Source: Hyphomicrobiales bacterium (GTDB lineage: Bacteria; Pseudomonadota; Alphaproteobacteria; Rhizobiales; Rhizobiaceae). From it: a stretch of 64,000 nt of DNA. Positions 9,482 through 19,456 of the stretch are shown here, in pieces (within the stretch, counting starts at the first letter, position 1; the number at the start of each line of letters is the position of its first letter). A program made the position numbers and the translations under genes. Where the stretch lies: assembly GCA_900472625.1 (NCBI GenBank), contig UCIT01000007.1:186001-250000 (forward strand). The letters run 5' to 3'. The notes beneath the pieces were generated by a model. That model was not told where the DNA came from and made no database searches. It saw nothing but the letters and a program-made list of their open reading frames with translations.

Positions 9482-11698
9482 TCAGGCTGCTGCCTTCGCC
9501 CCGGCGTAGGGGTCGAAGCGGCCGTAGAAGGTCTCGCCCTTCGCGGCCATTTCCTGCAGCAACGGCGTCGGCTTGAAGTGTGCTCCGTAAGAGGCGGCTA
9601 ACGTCTCGCAAAGCGCCACGAAGGTCTTCACGCCCATGCCGTCGATATAGGAGAGCACGCCGCCGGTGTAGGGCGCAAAACCGAATCCGAGGATGGAGCC
9701 GACATCGGCCTCGCGCGGATCGGTAACGATGCCTTCTTCGATGGTGCGGGCGGCCTCCAGCGCGATGGTGACGAGAAGGCGCTGCTTGAGGACGGAAACA
9801 TCGACCTCATCCGGCTTCTTCTGCGGATAGAAGGTCTTGAGTTCCGGCCACAGAGACTTCTTGGCCGGCTTCGCGGGATAGTCGTAGAAGCCCTTGCCGT
9901 TCTTGCGGCCACGACGGTCGAGGTCATCGACCAGCCGGTTGATCAGCGCCAGGTGCTGCGGATCGACGGCGGCCTCGCCGAGATCGGCCACGGTGGCCTT
10001 CATGATCTTCTGGCTGAGGTCGATCGCCACTTCGTCGTTGAGCGACAAGGGACCGACCGGCATGCCGGCCATCTTCGCCGAATTCTCGATCATGGCCGGC
10101 GGCACGCCTTCGATCAACATGTCATAGGCTTCGTGGATATAGCGGAAGACGCAGCGGTTGACGAAGAAGCCGCGCGTGTCGTTGACGACGATCGGCGTCT
10201 TCCTGATGGCGGCGACGTAATCGAGCGCTACGGCCAGCGCCTTGTCGCCCGTTTCCTTGCCGGTGATGACTTCGGTCAGCATCATCTTCTCGACGGGCGA
10301 GAAGAAATGGACGCCGATGAAATCGACCGGCCGTTTTGAATTCTTTGCAAGGCCCGAGATCGGCAGGGTCGAGGTGTTGGAGGCGAAGATCGCGCCTTCA
10401 GGGAGCACCGCTTCGACTGCCTCGATGACAGCCTTCTTCACATCGCGATCCTCGAACACCGCTTCGATGACCAGCGTGGAGTTTGCTAGATCGGCATAGG
10501 CGGCGGAGGGCGTGATGCGGGCAAGCAAAGCCGCGCCTTCATCCTGCGTCAGGCGACCCTTACCGACGGAATCCTTGACGAGGCCTTCGGAAACCGACTT
10601 GCCCTTGTTGGCGGCGTCGATATCGCGATCAACAAGGGTGACCGGGATGCCGGCCGCAGCAGTGACATAGGCGATCGAGGCCCCCATGAAACCGGCGCCG
10701 ACGACGCCGACCTTCTTGAACTCAGTCTTGGCAACCCCGACCGGACGGCGTGCGCCCTTGCCGAGTTCCTGCATCGATATGAACAGCGAACGGATCATCG
10801 AGAAGGCTTCAGTGGTCTGGAGTACCTCGGTGAAATAGCGCTGCTCGATCTTCAATGCGGTATCGAAGGGAACCTGCAGGCCCTCGTAGACGCTTTTCAG
10901 GATCGCCAGGGCGCCTGGATAGTTGCCCGCGGTCTCGCGGCGCAGGATGGCGGGCGCGGCCGGCCAGAGCTGCGCGGCCGCCGGCGTCCAGATGCCGCCG
11001 CCCGGCGCCTTGAAGCCCTTTTCGTCCCACGGAGCCACAGGCTTCAGGCCGTCCTTGATCATCTGCTTGGCCGCCGGGATCAACTGATCCGGCTCGACCA
11101 CCTGATGCAGGAGGTTCATCGCCTTGGCGCGCGCCGCCGTCAGCGACTGGCCCGTGGTCATCATCTGCAGCGCCGACTGGGCATCGGCCAGACGGGCGAC
11201 ACGCTGGGTGCCGCCGGCGCCGGGGAAGATGCCGACCTTGACCTCGGGGAGCGCGATCTTGACGCTCTTGGCATTCGACGCCACACGGCCGTGGCAGGCG
11301 AGTGACATCTCCAGCGCACCACCCATGCAGGTGCCGTTGATGGCCGAGACCCAAGGCTTGCCCGAGGTTTCGAGCTTGCGGAACAGGCCGGTCATGCGTC
11401 CGACGAGATCGAAGAGTTTTTGCGCAGCAGTATCGGGGCTCTTCGCCTTCTCGTCCTGATAGAAAGTGAACATCGACTTGATCATCGAGAGGTCGGCGCC
11501 GCCCGAGAAGCTCGACTTGCCCGAGGTAATGACGACGCCCTTGACGGCGCTGTCGGCCACCGTCTGGTCGATGATCGCGTTCAACTCGTCCAGCACCTCC
11601 GAGGTGAAGACGTTCATCGACTTGCCCGGCATGTCCCAGGTGACAAGAGCAATGCCGTCTGCGTCGGTCTCGACGGTGAAATTGGTGTAGGTGGTCAT
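9482..11698 (-). CDS. fadB: FadB/FadJ-type enoyl-CoA hydratase/3-hydroxyacyl-CoA dehydrogenase
   Basis: A 738-residue bifunctional beta-oxidation alpha subunit. Residues 1-300 are a crotonase domain with the oxyanion and acidic residues in GTCMGGALE and LPEVKVGIFPGAGGTQ. About 330-510 is an NAD-binding 3-hydroxyacyl-CoA dehydrogenase domain (GVVGAGFMGASIA, GVHFFSPVEKM), followed by two C-terminal helical domains. It hydrates enoyl-CoA and oxidises the product to 3-ketoacyl-CoA for the thiolase upstream. The ATG at 11698 has an AGAGGA site. Longer in-frame starts would translate the palindromic repeat at 11746-11861 and are rejected. Confidence 0.93.
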   Translation of the reverse strand: MTTYTNFTVETDADGIALVTWDMPGKSMNVFTSEVLDELNAIIDQTVADSAVKGVVITSGKSSFSGGADLSMIKSMFTFYQDEKAKSPDTAAQKLFDLVGRMTGLFRKLETSGKPWVSAINGTCMGGALEMSLACHGRVASNAKSVKIALPEVKVGIFPGAGGTQRVARLADAQSALQMMTTGQSLTAARAKAMNLLHQVVEPDQLIPAAKQMIKDGLKPVAPWDEKGFKAPGGGIWTPAAAQLWPAAPAILRRETAGNYPGALAILKSVYEGLQVPFDTALKIEQRYFTEVLQTTEAFSMIRSLFISMQELGKGARRPVGVAKTEFKKVGVVGAGFMGASIAYVTAAAGIPVTLVDRDIDAANKGKSVSEGLVKDSVGKGRLTQDEGAALLARITPSAAYADLANSTLVIEAVFEDRDVKKAVIEAVEAVLPEGAIFASNTSTLPISGLAKNSKRPVDFIGVHFFSPVEKMMLTEVITGKETGDKALAVALDYVAAIRKTPIVVNDTRGFFVNRCVFRYIHEAYDMLIEGVPPAMIENSAKMAGMPVGPLSLNDEVAIDLSQKIMKATVADLGEAAVDPQHLALINRLVDDLDRRGRKNGKGFYDYPAKPAKKSLWPELKTFYPQKKPDEVDVSVLKQRLLVTIALEAARTIEEGIVTDPREADVGSILGFGFAPYTGGVLSYIDGMGVKTFVALCETLAASYGAHFKPTPLLQEMAAKGETFYGRFDPYAGAKAAA

Positions 11699-11745
11699 GA
11701 TGGGATTCCTCTTCCCTGAATTTCCTAGTTCAACCGCCTTCTCAA

Positions 11746-11861
11746 CCCTCATTCCTGTGCTCGTCACAGGAATCCAGCAGCGTCGCGTCCGCGACGCTAG
11801 AGACTCCTCAGCCCAAAGACTTGGGCTGGCTGGATCCCTGTGACGAGCACAGGGATGAGGG
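11746..11861. repeat. RIME-like palindromic mosaic repeat, copy 1
   Basis: A 116-base element with outer arms of 33 bases that match as an inverted repeat apart from two positions. Each arm itself contains a hairpin (ATTCCTGTG with CACAGGAAT). Two more hairpins sit inside: GCGTCGCG/CGCGACGC and AGCCCAA/TTGGGCT. The same building blocks recur at 35648-35762. This resembles the Rhizobium-specific intergenic mosaic elements known from Sinorhizobium. It lies between the small membrane protein gene and fadB, inside the putative operon, where it could act in mRNA processing. Confidence 0.8.
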
Positions 11862-11880
11862 AGGAAACGGGTGCATTCTC

Positions 11881-12072
11881 TCAAAAGCCCCCGAGAGCGA
11901 AGACAAGCAAAGCGATCAGTCCGATTAGCGTCATCAGAAGCTTCCAGTTCAGAGCAGCCATCCGCCGGGCAGTCTCCTTGGTCGTAACTTGACCGGCTTT
12001 CTTCGATGCTTTCTCCATGTCTTTCTCGAGATTGCGCAATTCGAAGTGGCGTTCCGTCTCGTTCTGGCCCAT
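11881..12072 (-). CDS. Small single-pass membrane protein in beta-oxidation operon
   Basis: A 63-residue protein with a charged, helical N-terminal half and one C-terminal transmembrane helix (LLMTLIGLIALLVFALGGF). It starts 10 bases after the thiolase stop on the same strand, with a modest AGGCGAG ribosome site, and ends just before the repeat that precedes fadB. I do not recognise a family. Its position suggests it is cotranscribed with the fatty-acid genes and may anchor something at the membrane, but nothing in the sequence shows a function. Confidence 0.6.
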   Translation of the reverse strand: MGQNETERHFELRNLEKDMEKASKKAGQVTTKETARRMAALNWKLLMTLIGLIALLVFALGGF

Positions 12073-12082
12073 CGGATCTCGC

Positions 12083-13291
<1,209 letters not shown>

Positions 13292-13328
13292 CTGTCTCGT
13301 CTCCCTAACGGCGCGAAGGCCGTGAATT

Positions 13329-15125
13329 TCAGAACGCGTCCGCGCTCAGCGCCATCATCGTTTCGGCACCCGTCTCGATGCGGGCCTTGCGCAGGGCCGT
13401 TTCCGGCATGATCCGCTCCATGAAGAAGCGTGCCGTGATCAGCTTGTTACGCAGGAAGGCTTCGCGATCCGTCTCGCCTGATGCCAGACCGTCCTCGGCG
13501 GCCTTGGCCATCTTGGCCCACATATAGCCGAGAATAACGAGGCCGAAGAGGTGCATGTAGTCGGTCGAGCCGGCACCGGCATTGTCGGGCTTGGCCATCG
13601 CATGCTGCATGAACCACATGGTTGAGGCCTGCACGTCGTTCAAGCCCTTCTTGAGGTTCTTGGTGAAGAAGGCCATCTGCTCGTCGCTGCGATTTTCCTC
13701 GCAGAAATCGCCGATCTCCTTGAACAGCGCCATCACCGCGCGGCCGCCGTTCTGGCCGAGCTTGCGGCCGACAAGGTCGAGCGCCTGGATACCATTGGCG
13801 CCCTCGTAGATCATGGCGATGCGGGCATCGCGGACATACTGGCTCATGCCGTGCTCTTCGATATAGCCGTGGCCGCCGAACACCTGCTGGGCCATGACTG
13901 CGTGGTCAAAGCCCTTGTCGGTCATCACGCCCTTGAGGATCGGGGTGACCAGACCAAGGATGTCGTCGGCGGTCTGGCGTTCCTTCTCGTCGGCGGAGCG
14001 GTGCGCGATGTCGGATTTCAGCGCGGTCCACAGCAGGAAGGCGCGGCCGGCCTCGTTGAAGGCGCGGATGGTCATCAGCGAGCGGCGGATGTCGGGATGA
14101 ACGATGATCGGGTCGGCCTTCTTGTCCGGCGCCTTGGCACCCGACAATGCGCGGCCCTGGATACGCTCGCGGGCGTAATTGGCGGCGTTCTGGTAAGCGA
14201 TCTCGGAGATCGCCAGGCCTTGAAGACCGACGCTGAGGCGGGCCTCGTTCATCATCACGAACATGGCGCTGAGGCCCTTGTTCTCGGCGCCGATCAGGAA
14301 GCCGGTCGCCTCGTCGTAGTTCATGACGCAAGTGGCATTGCCGTGAATGCCCATCTTGTGCTCGAGCGCGCCGCATGACACGGCGTTGCGGCTACCGGCG
14401 GCGCCATCTTCACCGACCATGAATTTCGGCACGATGAACAGCGAGATGCCCTTGGTGCCCTCCGGCGCGCCTTCGATGCGGGCGAGAACCAGATGAACGA
14501 TGTTGCCCGATATGTCGTGTTCGCCGGCGGAAATGAAGATCTTCTGGCCGGACAGCTTGTAGCTGCCGTCGGCCTGCGGCACCGCTTTGGTGCGCAAAAG
14601 GCCGAGATCGGTGCCGCAATGCGGCTCCGTCAGGTTCATGGTGCCGGACCATTCGCCGGAGACCATCTTCGGCAGGTAGATCTGCTTCTGTTCGTCGGAC
14701 CCGTGAACGAGAATGGCGGCGATCGCACCCTGGGTCAGGCCGGGATACATCATCAGCGACATGTTGGCGGCGGAGGTGTATTCGCCGACCGCGGCGTGCA
14801 GCGTGTAGGGCAGCCCCTGCCCGCCAAACTCCTCCGGCACCGCCAGAGCCGGCCAGCCGCCCTCGCAATAGGCGTCATAGGCCTGTTTGAAGCCCTTGGG
14901 AACGGACACGGATCCGTCGTCATTGCGGGTGCAGCCTTCCTGGTCGCCGGAATAGTTCAGCGGAAACAGCACCTCTTCGGCCACCTTGGCGGATTCGCCG
15001 AGGATCGCCTCGATCATGTCGGGGGTGGCATCGGCAAAGCCCGGCAGATTGTTGTAGCGCTCGAGACCCAGCACATCGTTGAGCACGAAAAGCGTGTCGT
15101 TCACCGGGGCCTTAAAGACTGGCAT
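13329..15125 (-). CDS. Acyl-CoA dehydrogenase (large DmdC/FadE-like class)
   Basis: A 598-residue FAD enzyme that introduces the alpha-beta double bond into acyl-CoA. The central signature [13 protein letters not shown] and the flavin-binding stretch [12 protein letters not shown] are typical. A C-terminal extension (about 480-598) matches the length class with an extra acyl-dehydrogenase C-terminal domain, as in DmdC. The ATG at 15125 follows a GGAGGA site, whereas a longer start lacks one. It is the first gene of the beta-oxidation operon and has a perfect palindrome 64 bases upstream of its start. The chain-length or methylthio-acyl substrate preference is unknown. Confidence 0.92.
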   Translation of the reverse strand: MPVFKAPVNDTLFVLNDVLGLERYNNLPGFADATPDMIEAILGESAKVAEEVLFPLNYSGDQEGCTRNDDGSVSVPKGFKQAYDAYCEGGWPALAVPEEFGGQGLPYTLHAAVGEYTSAANMSLMMYPGLTQGAIAAILVHGSDEQKQIYLPKMVSGEWSGTMNLTEPHCGTDLGLLRTKAVPQADGSYKLSGQKIFISAGEHDISGNIVHLVLARIEGAPEGTKGISLFIVPKFMVGEDGAAGSRNAVSCGALEHKMGIHGNATCVMNYDEATGFLIGAENKGLSAMFVMMNEARLSVGLQGLAISEIAYQNAANYARERIQGRALSGAKAPDKKADPIIVHPDIRRSLMTIRAFNEAGRAFLLWTALKSDIAHRSADEKERQTADDILGLVTPILKGVMTDKGFDHAVMAQQVFGGHGYIEEHGMSQYVRDARIAMIYEGANGIQALDLVGRKLGQNGGRAVMALFKEIGDFCEENRSDEQMAFFTKNLKKGLNDVQASTMWFMQHAMAKPDNAGAGSTDYMHLFGLVILGYMWAKMAKAAEDGLASGETDREAFLRNKLITARFFMERIMPETALRKARIETGAETMMALSADAF

Positions 15126-15188
15126 CGTTCGAATTCCTCCAATTCGGCAGCCGGTCGAGACCGGCATATGCATCTGTCTTACAAAATA

Positions 15189-15210
15189 TTGACGTTTGCG
15201 TAAACGTCAA
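15189..15210. promoter_or_regulatory. Perfect palindrome, candidate operator of beta-oxidation operon
   Basis: Two 9-base arms, TTGACGTTT and AAACGTCAA, flank the 4-base spacer GCGT. The site lies 64 bases before the acyl-CoA dehydrogenase start. The ACGT-rich symmetry resembles sites described for MerR-family LiuR and other proteobacterial regulators of fatty-acid and branched-chain amino-acid catabolism. The binding factor is not identified here. Confidence 0.65.
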
Positions 15211-15325
15211 ATTTTTATGCCGTGCAAATTTCTGCGCGCCGCGTCGGGAAAGTGTCGGGTATCGTGAAGCGCAAACGTCCTTAGGCCGTCACGCACGCCC
15301 GACCAGACGAAGAGGAGATTACCAA

Positions 15326-15799
15326 ATGCCCAATCTCAGCACCAATTTGTGGTTCGATAAAGATGTACACGCGGCCATCGACTTCTATGTGTCGCTGGTG
15401 CCGAATTCCGCACTTCGCCGCGTCACCACCCTGCCCGCCGAATCGCCGGCAGGGCCTGCCGACAGCGTCACCGTCATCGAATTCACCCTCGGAGGCCAAC
15501 GCTTCACCGCGATGGAGGCCGGCCCGCTCGATCCGTTCAACCATGCCTTCTCGATCTCGGTCTACTGCGAGACGCAGAGCGAGATCGACCGGATCTGGCA
15601 CGGCTTTCTCGACAATGGCGGCACGGAGGAGCAATGCGGGTGGCTGCGCGATCGCTGGGGCGTCTGCTGGCAGATCGTGCCGCAGATGCTCGGTGACCTG
15701 ATTTCCGATCCGGATCGGGCCCGCGCCCGGCGGGTGACGGAAGCCATGCTTGGAATGATCAAACTCAACATTGCCGCGCTGCAAGCCGCAGGCGGTTGA
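15326..15799 (+). CDS. VOC-family (PhnB/3-dmu-9 type) protein
   Basis: A 157-residue vicinal oxygen chelate fold protein of the group once labelled 3-demethylubiquinone methyltransferase-like. The start NLWFDKDVHAAIDFYVSLVP and the later segments FTLGGQRFTAMEAGP and WGVCWQIVPQML are characteristic. The fold binds metal or small ligands, but this subgroup has no proven reaction. The AGGAG ribosome site before 15326 supports the start. It is divergent from the acyl-CoA dehydrogenase operon and shares the promoter region containing the palindrome. Confidence 0.82.
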   Translation: MPNLSTNLWFDKDVHAAIDFYVSLVPNSALRRVTTLPAESPAGPADSVTVIEFTLGGQRFTAMEAGPLDPFNHAFSISVYCETQSEIDRIWHGFLDNGGTEEQCGWLRDRWGVCWQIVPQMLGDLISDPDRARARRVTEAMLGMIKLNIAALQAAGG

Positions 15800-15941
15800 G
15801 GCGGTCGCTGGGGCGGTGCTTGACGTAGCGCCCGGCTTCACGTCGAAAACAACGTACCGTTGCAGAAGCACACTATAAGGGCGCTATCTTTCATCAGCGG
15901 CTGTGTATAAATGTCGTCCGTATCTGATCCCGGGACGCACG

Positions 15942-17435
15942 ATGACTTCCACAGCCGCTTTCTTTCGTTCCAGCCTGCTGATGCTTGCCGTCGGCGTGCT
16001 GATCCTCTTCGGTATTGTCGGCACCTCGTTGTGGCTTGTGCAGGTGAACCGGGACTATTCCGACGAGACCGCATCGCTGCGCCGCATCCGCAGTTCGATC
16101 GTCAATGTCCTGACAACCGTGCAGGATGCCGAGACTGGGCAGCGCGGTTACCTGCTGGCAAACGACGTCGCCTATCTCGCACCCTATACCGCGGCCCTGG
16201 AAAACCTGCCGAAGCGCCGGCAGACGCTGATCGACAACGTCAAGCCGCTGCCAAGCTATGCGGAGAAGCTCGACGCGCTGAAAGCCGCCATCGACGGAAA
16301 GATGAACGAGCTTTCCGCAACCGTGGCGCTGACGCGGGACGGCAAGCTGTCCGAGGCCGTCGCGATCGTTCGCGATGACGCCGGCCGAGAATACATGGAC
16401 GCTATCCGCGCCATTATCGGCGACTTCCTGGAACAGACCGACAGCCGCCTGCGCGTGGTGGTCGAAAAGCAGTTGTCCGCCGCAAGTACGCTGCAGCTGG
16501 TGACGATCGGCGGCGCCATCGCCATCCTCGTCGTGCTTGGCGGCGCCATCCTGATCATCGCCCAGCACGTGCGCGATCTGTCGAAGGCGACAGAGGAAGT
16601 CGAGCAGCTGAATGTCGGGCTGGAGGCGCGCGTCAGCGAACGCACGCAGGACCTTATCCGCGCCAACCAGGAAATCCAGAAGTTCGCCTATATCGTCACC
16701 CACGACCTGCGCGCGCCGCTGGTGAACATCATGGGCTTCCTGAGCGAACTCGACACTTCGGTGAAATCCGTGACGAGCTACGTGCTGGCAGAGGAAAAGA
16801 CGTTGAGCCCGCTGGATATCCAGGAAGCGCGGCAGGCGGTCGAGGAGGATTTGCCTGAAGCCATGGGCTTCATCCGCTCGTCGACGCGCAAGATGGATTC
16901 GCTGATCAACGCGATCCTGAAGATTTCCCGTGACGGCCGGCGCAAGCTGCAGCCCGACCGGATCGACCTCAAGGCGCTGATCGACACTGTCGCCGCGAAT
17001 GTACACCACCAGCTGGTCGAGACCGGCGGCACCAGCGAGACCCGCGTTCGCGTTGGCCCGATCGTGACGGACCGCTTCTCGCTCGACCAGATCTTCGGCA
17101 ATCTGTTCGACAACGCCGTCAAGTACCAGATGCCCGGGCGGCCGCTGACGATCGACGTCGATGCCTATCCCGACGGGCCCGGACGTGTCAGGGTTGACGT
17201 CAAGGACAATGGCCGTGGCATCGCGGCGAACGACCTCGAGCGCGTATTTGAACTGTTCCGCCGGGCAGGCGATCAGGATCAGCGCGGCGAAGGCATCGGC
17301 CTCGCGCATGTGCGCTCGTTAATACGAAATTTGGGCGGCGACATTACCGTCCAGTCCGAACTTGGAAAGGGCAGCACGTTCATTCTGACGCTGCCTTCGG
17401 ACCTCACCAAAATTGTACGGAGTATCGAAGCATGA
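15942..17435 (+). CDS. CHASE3-domain sensor histidine kinase
   Basis: A 497-residue membrane kinase. TM1 lies near residues 10-32, an extracytoplasmic CHASE3 domain about 35-180 (VQDAETGQRGYLLAND is its hallmark), and TM2 about 182-207. Then come a coiled coil, HisKA with H254 in THDLRAPL, and an HATPase domain (NLFDNAVKYQ, DNGRGIAAND, GEGIGLAHV). It is followed with a 4-base overlap by a single-domain response regulator. The ATG at 15942 is preferred over an in-frame GTG at 15903. The CHASE3 ligand is unknown. Confidence 0.88.
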   Translation: MTSTAAFFRSSLLMLAVGVLILFGIVGTSLWLVQVNRDYSDETASLRRIRSSIVNVLTTVQDAETGQRGYLLANDVAYLAPYTAALENLPKRRQTLIDNVKPLPSYAEKLDALKAAIDGKMNELSATVALTRDGKLSEAVAIVRDDAGREYMDAIRAIIGDFLEQTDSRLRVVVEKQLSAASTLQLVTIGGAIAILVVLGGAILIIAQHVRDLSKATEEVEQLNVGLEARVSERTQDLIRANQEIQKFAYIVTHDLRAPLVNIMGFLSELDTSVKSVTSYVLAEEKTLSPLDIQEARQAVEEDLPEAMGFIRSSTRKMDSLINAILKISRDGRRKLQPDRIDLKALIDTVAANVHHQLVETGGTSETRVRVGPIVTDRFSLDQIFGNLFDNAVKYQMPGRPLTIDVDAYPDGPGRVRVDVKDNGRGIAANDLERVFELFRRAGDQDQRGEGIGLAHVRSLIRNLGGDITVQSELGKGSTFILTLPSDLTKIVRSIEA

Positions 17436-17869
17436 AAGCCACCGGTCAGGAAGTGACGATCGTCATGATCGAGGATGACGAGGGCCATGCCCGCCTCATC
17501 GAGAAGAACGTACGCCGCGCCGGCGTGCACAACGAGATCGTGCCGTTCACGCTCGGCAAGGGCGCGCTCGACTATATCCTCGGACCGGACCGCGATGGGC
17601 TTGTCAGTAAGGATCGCTATCTGCTGATCCTGCTCGACCTCAACCTTCCTGACATGTCGGGCCTCGACATCCTGGAGAAGATCAAGACCAACGAACACAC
17701 AAGGCGCATGCCGGTCGTGGTTCTGACCACCACGGATGACGAGCGCGAGATCCAGAAGTGCTATGACCTCGGCGCCAACGTCTACATCACCAAGCCCGTG
17801 GACTATGACGGCTTCGCGACCGCGATCCGCAATCTCGGCCTGTTCTTCTCCGTCATCCAAGTCCCCTAA
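17432..17869 (+). CDS. Single-domain response regulator (Rcp1-like)
   Basis: A 145-residue stand-alone receiver. The acidic pocket EDDE lies near the N-terminus, the phospho-acceptor is D69 in LILLDLNLP, the conserved threonine is in VVLTTTDD, and the lysine is in ITKPVD. There is no output domain, so it probably passes phosphate on or acts by protein contact, as phytochrome-associated Rcp1 regulators do. The ATGA overlap with the preceding kinase implies translational coupling and a cognate pair. Confidence 0.9.
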   Translation: MKATGQEVTIVMIEDDEGHARLIEKNVRRAGVHNEIVPFTLGKGALDYILGPDRDGLVSKDRYLLILLDLNLPDMSGLDILEKIKTNEHTRRMPVVVLTTTDDEREIQKCYDLGANVYITKPVDYDGFATAIRNLGLFFSVIQVP

Positions 17870-17885
17870 CGAGTAGCCAAAATCT

Positions 17886-18908
17886 GTGCGCATCCTTTAC
17901 GTCGATGATGATCCGGCCCTAGCCCGCCTTGCCACGCGGGTGCTTGCGCGCAGCGATTTCGAAGTCACGCATGCTCCCTCGATCGAGATCGGGCTGGAGC
18001 TGTTTTCGACCGAGACGTTCGAAGCGGTCGTTCTCGACCACTATTTCGAAAACCGGACGGGCCTCGAGTTTCTCGAGGCGATTGGCGAGACCGACAAGCC
18101 GACGCCGGTTCTCTACGTCACCGGATCGAGCGATGCCGACATTGCCATCCGGGCGCTGAAGGGCGGCGCGGCGGACTATGTGGTCAAAACGGCGACCGAC
18201 GACTTTTTCCCGTTGTTAATCAGCGCGTTGAACCAGGCGATGGAAAATTCGCGGCTGCGCAGCGAAAAGCTGGAGGCCGACCGGCAGCTCGTCGTTGCCA
18301 AGGAGCGCGCCGAGCTGCTGCTGGCGGAAATGAACCACCGCATCGCCAACAGCCTGTCTCTGGTTTCGGCCATGATCCGCATGCAGTCGCAGATCGCCAG
18401 CACCGAGGAAACCAAGACCGCACTGAACGAGACGCAGAATCGGATCACCGCCATCGCCGGCGTTCATCGCAGCCTCTACACCTCGGAGAATGTCGGCGAG
18501 GTCGAACTCGACGTCTACCTCGGACCCTTGCTGGCCGAACTTCACAGCACCAACACGGCGGCGCGCGGCATCAGCCTGAAATCGCAGCTTTGTCGGATTT
18601 CCACAACCGCCGACAAGGCCGTCGCGCTCGGCGTCATCCTGATCGAACTGGTGACCAACGCCACGAAATACGCCTACACATCAGGCACCGGCGAAGTGCG
18701 GGTCGTGCTGCAATCGCTGGATGGCGGGGTTGCCGTTCTGTCGGTCGAGGACGACGGGATCGGCTATGATCGGACCGTCGGACCGAAGGGCACCGGGCTC
18801 GGCACACGCCTGATCAACGCCATGGGAACGACGCTAGGCGCCGAGATCAGCTATGGTCGCGATGGTAAGCCGTCGGGCACCTACGTGGCCGTTCGCTGGC
18901 AGCAATAG
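17886..18908 (+). CDS. Receiver-histidine kinase hybrid (HisKA_2 type)
   Basis: A 340-residue cytoplasmic protein with a receiver first (D51 in VVLDHYFEN, T in YVTGSSD, K in YVVKT) and a HisKA_2 kinase core second (H151 in AEMNHRIANSLSLV). The ATP-binding elements are ELVTNATKY, DDGIGYD and GTGLGTRLI. It starts with GTG 16 bases after the single-domain regulator and completes a three-gene phosphorelay unit. HisKA_2/HWE kinases often feed general stress response (PhyR) or light responses in Alphaproteobacteria; which pathway applies here is not shown. Confidence 0.87.
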   Translation: MRILYVDDDPALARLATRVLARSDFEVTHAPSIEIGLELFSTETFEAVVLDHYFENRTGLEFLEAIGETDKPTPVLYVTGSSDADIAIRALKGGAADYVVKTATDDFFPLLISALNQAMENSRLRSEKLEADRQLVVAKERAELLLAEMNHRIANSLSLVSAMIRMQSQIASTEETKTALNETQNRITAIAGVHRSLYTSENVGEVELDVYLGPLLAELHSTNTAARGISLKSQLCRISTTADKAVALGVILIELVTNATKYAYTSGTGEVRVVLQSLDGGVAVLSVEDDGIGYDRTVGPKGTGLGTRLINAMGTTLGAEISYGRDGKPSGTYVAVRWQQ

Positions 18909-19053
18909 CCCCGATCTCTACCCTCTTTTCCGATCGGGACCGGTCGCCCGCCCGCCGTTTTATGCGGCAGGCTGCAGGTATTATTTGCTTCCTGACGAAG
19001 ACGCGCTAAACTTTGTTGGCTAACCGACGAAAAAGCTTAGGAGGAGCGATTTC

Positions 19054-19425
19054 ATGAGACGGATGTGGCCCGAAGAGTTCAACTTCGTTCTGAACAATGC
19101 AGAAGAAGTGACGCTCGATCTTCCCGCGATTGAACACGAAGACGGCTCGCGCAGTGAGGCCATTAGCAGACGGGCTTTGAAAGTCCGCATTCCCATGGAG
19201 GACTACGAGCGCATCTGGCCACTCGCCGAAGCGCGCTACCGTCTCGACGGCAAGCATCTCGGCAAGGCGATGACGCTGATCACCACCAACCCACATTATC
19301 ACCGCTGGCACCCGGCCGATGGCGGCAGCGTCGATGACGTATCGGAAAGCGGACGTCATTTCACGACGAAATACATCATCGTGCACTTCCTGCTCGACGA
19401 TGTCAGGGAAACGGCGGCGGCCTGA
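19054..19425 (+). CDS. Conserved-looking hypothetical protein, 123 aa
   Basis: A 123-residue soluble protein with no signal peptide or membrane helix. An AGGAGGAG ribosome site before the ATG at 19054 and normal codon use make it a likely real gene. It has acidic and aromatic patches (PMEDYERIWPLAEARYRLDG, NPHYHRWHPADG) but no motif I can assign. It stands alone between the two-component cluster and the convergent PLP-enzyme gene. A same-length frame on the other strand lacks a ribosome site and is judged a shadow. Confidence 0.65.
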   Translation: MRRMWPEEFNFVLNNAEEVTLDLPAIEHEDGSRSEAISRRALKVRIPMEDYERIWPLAEARYRLDGKHLGKAMTLITTNPHYHRWHPADGGSVDDVSESGRHFTTKYIIVHFLLDDVRETAAA

Positions 19426-19456
19426 GCCGCCCACCCTCCCCGAATAGGCGCGGCCC

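Noticed and set aside
11699..11884. An N-terminal extension of the FadB protein by 62 residues
   Set aside because: It would translate the palindromic repeat; the ATG at 11698 has its own ribosome site and the normal N-terminus.
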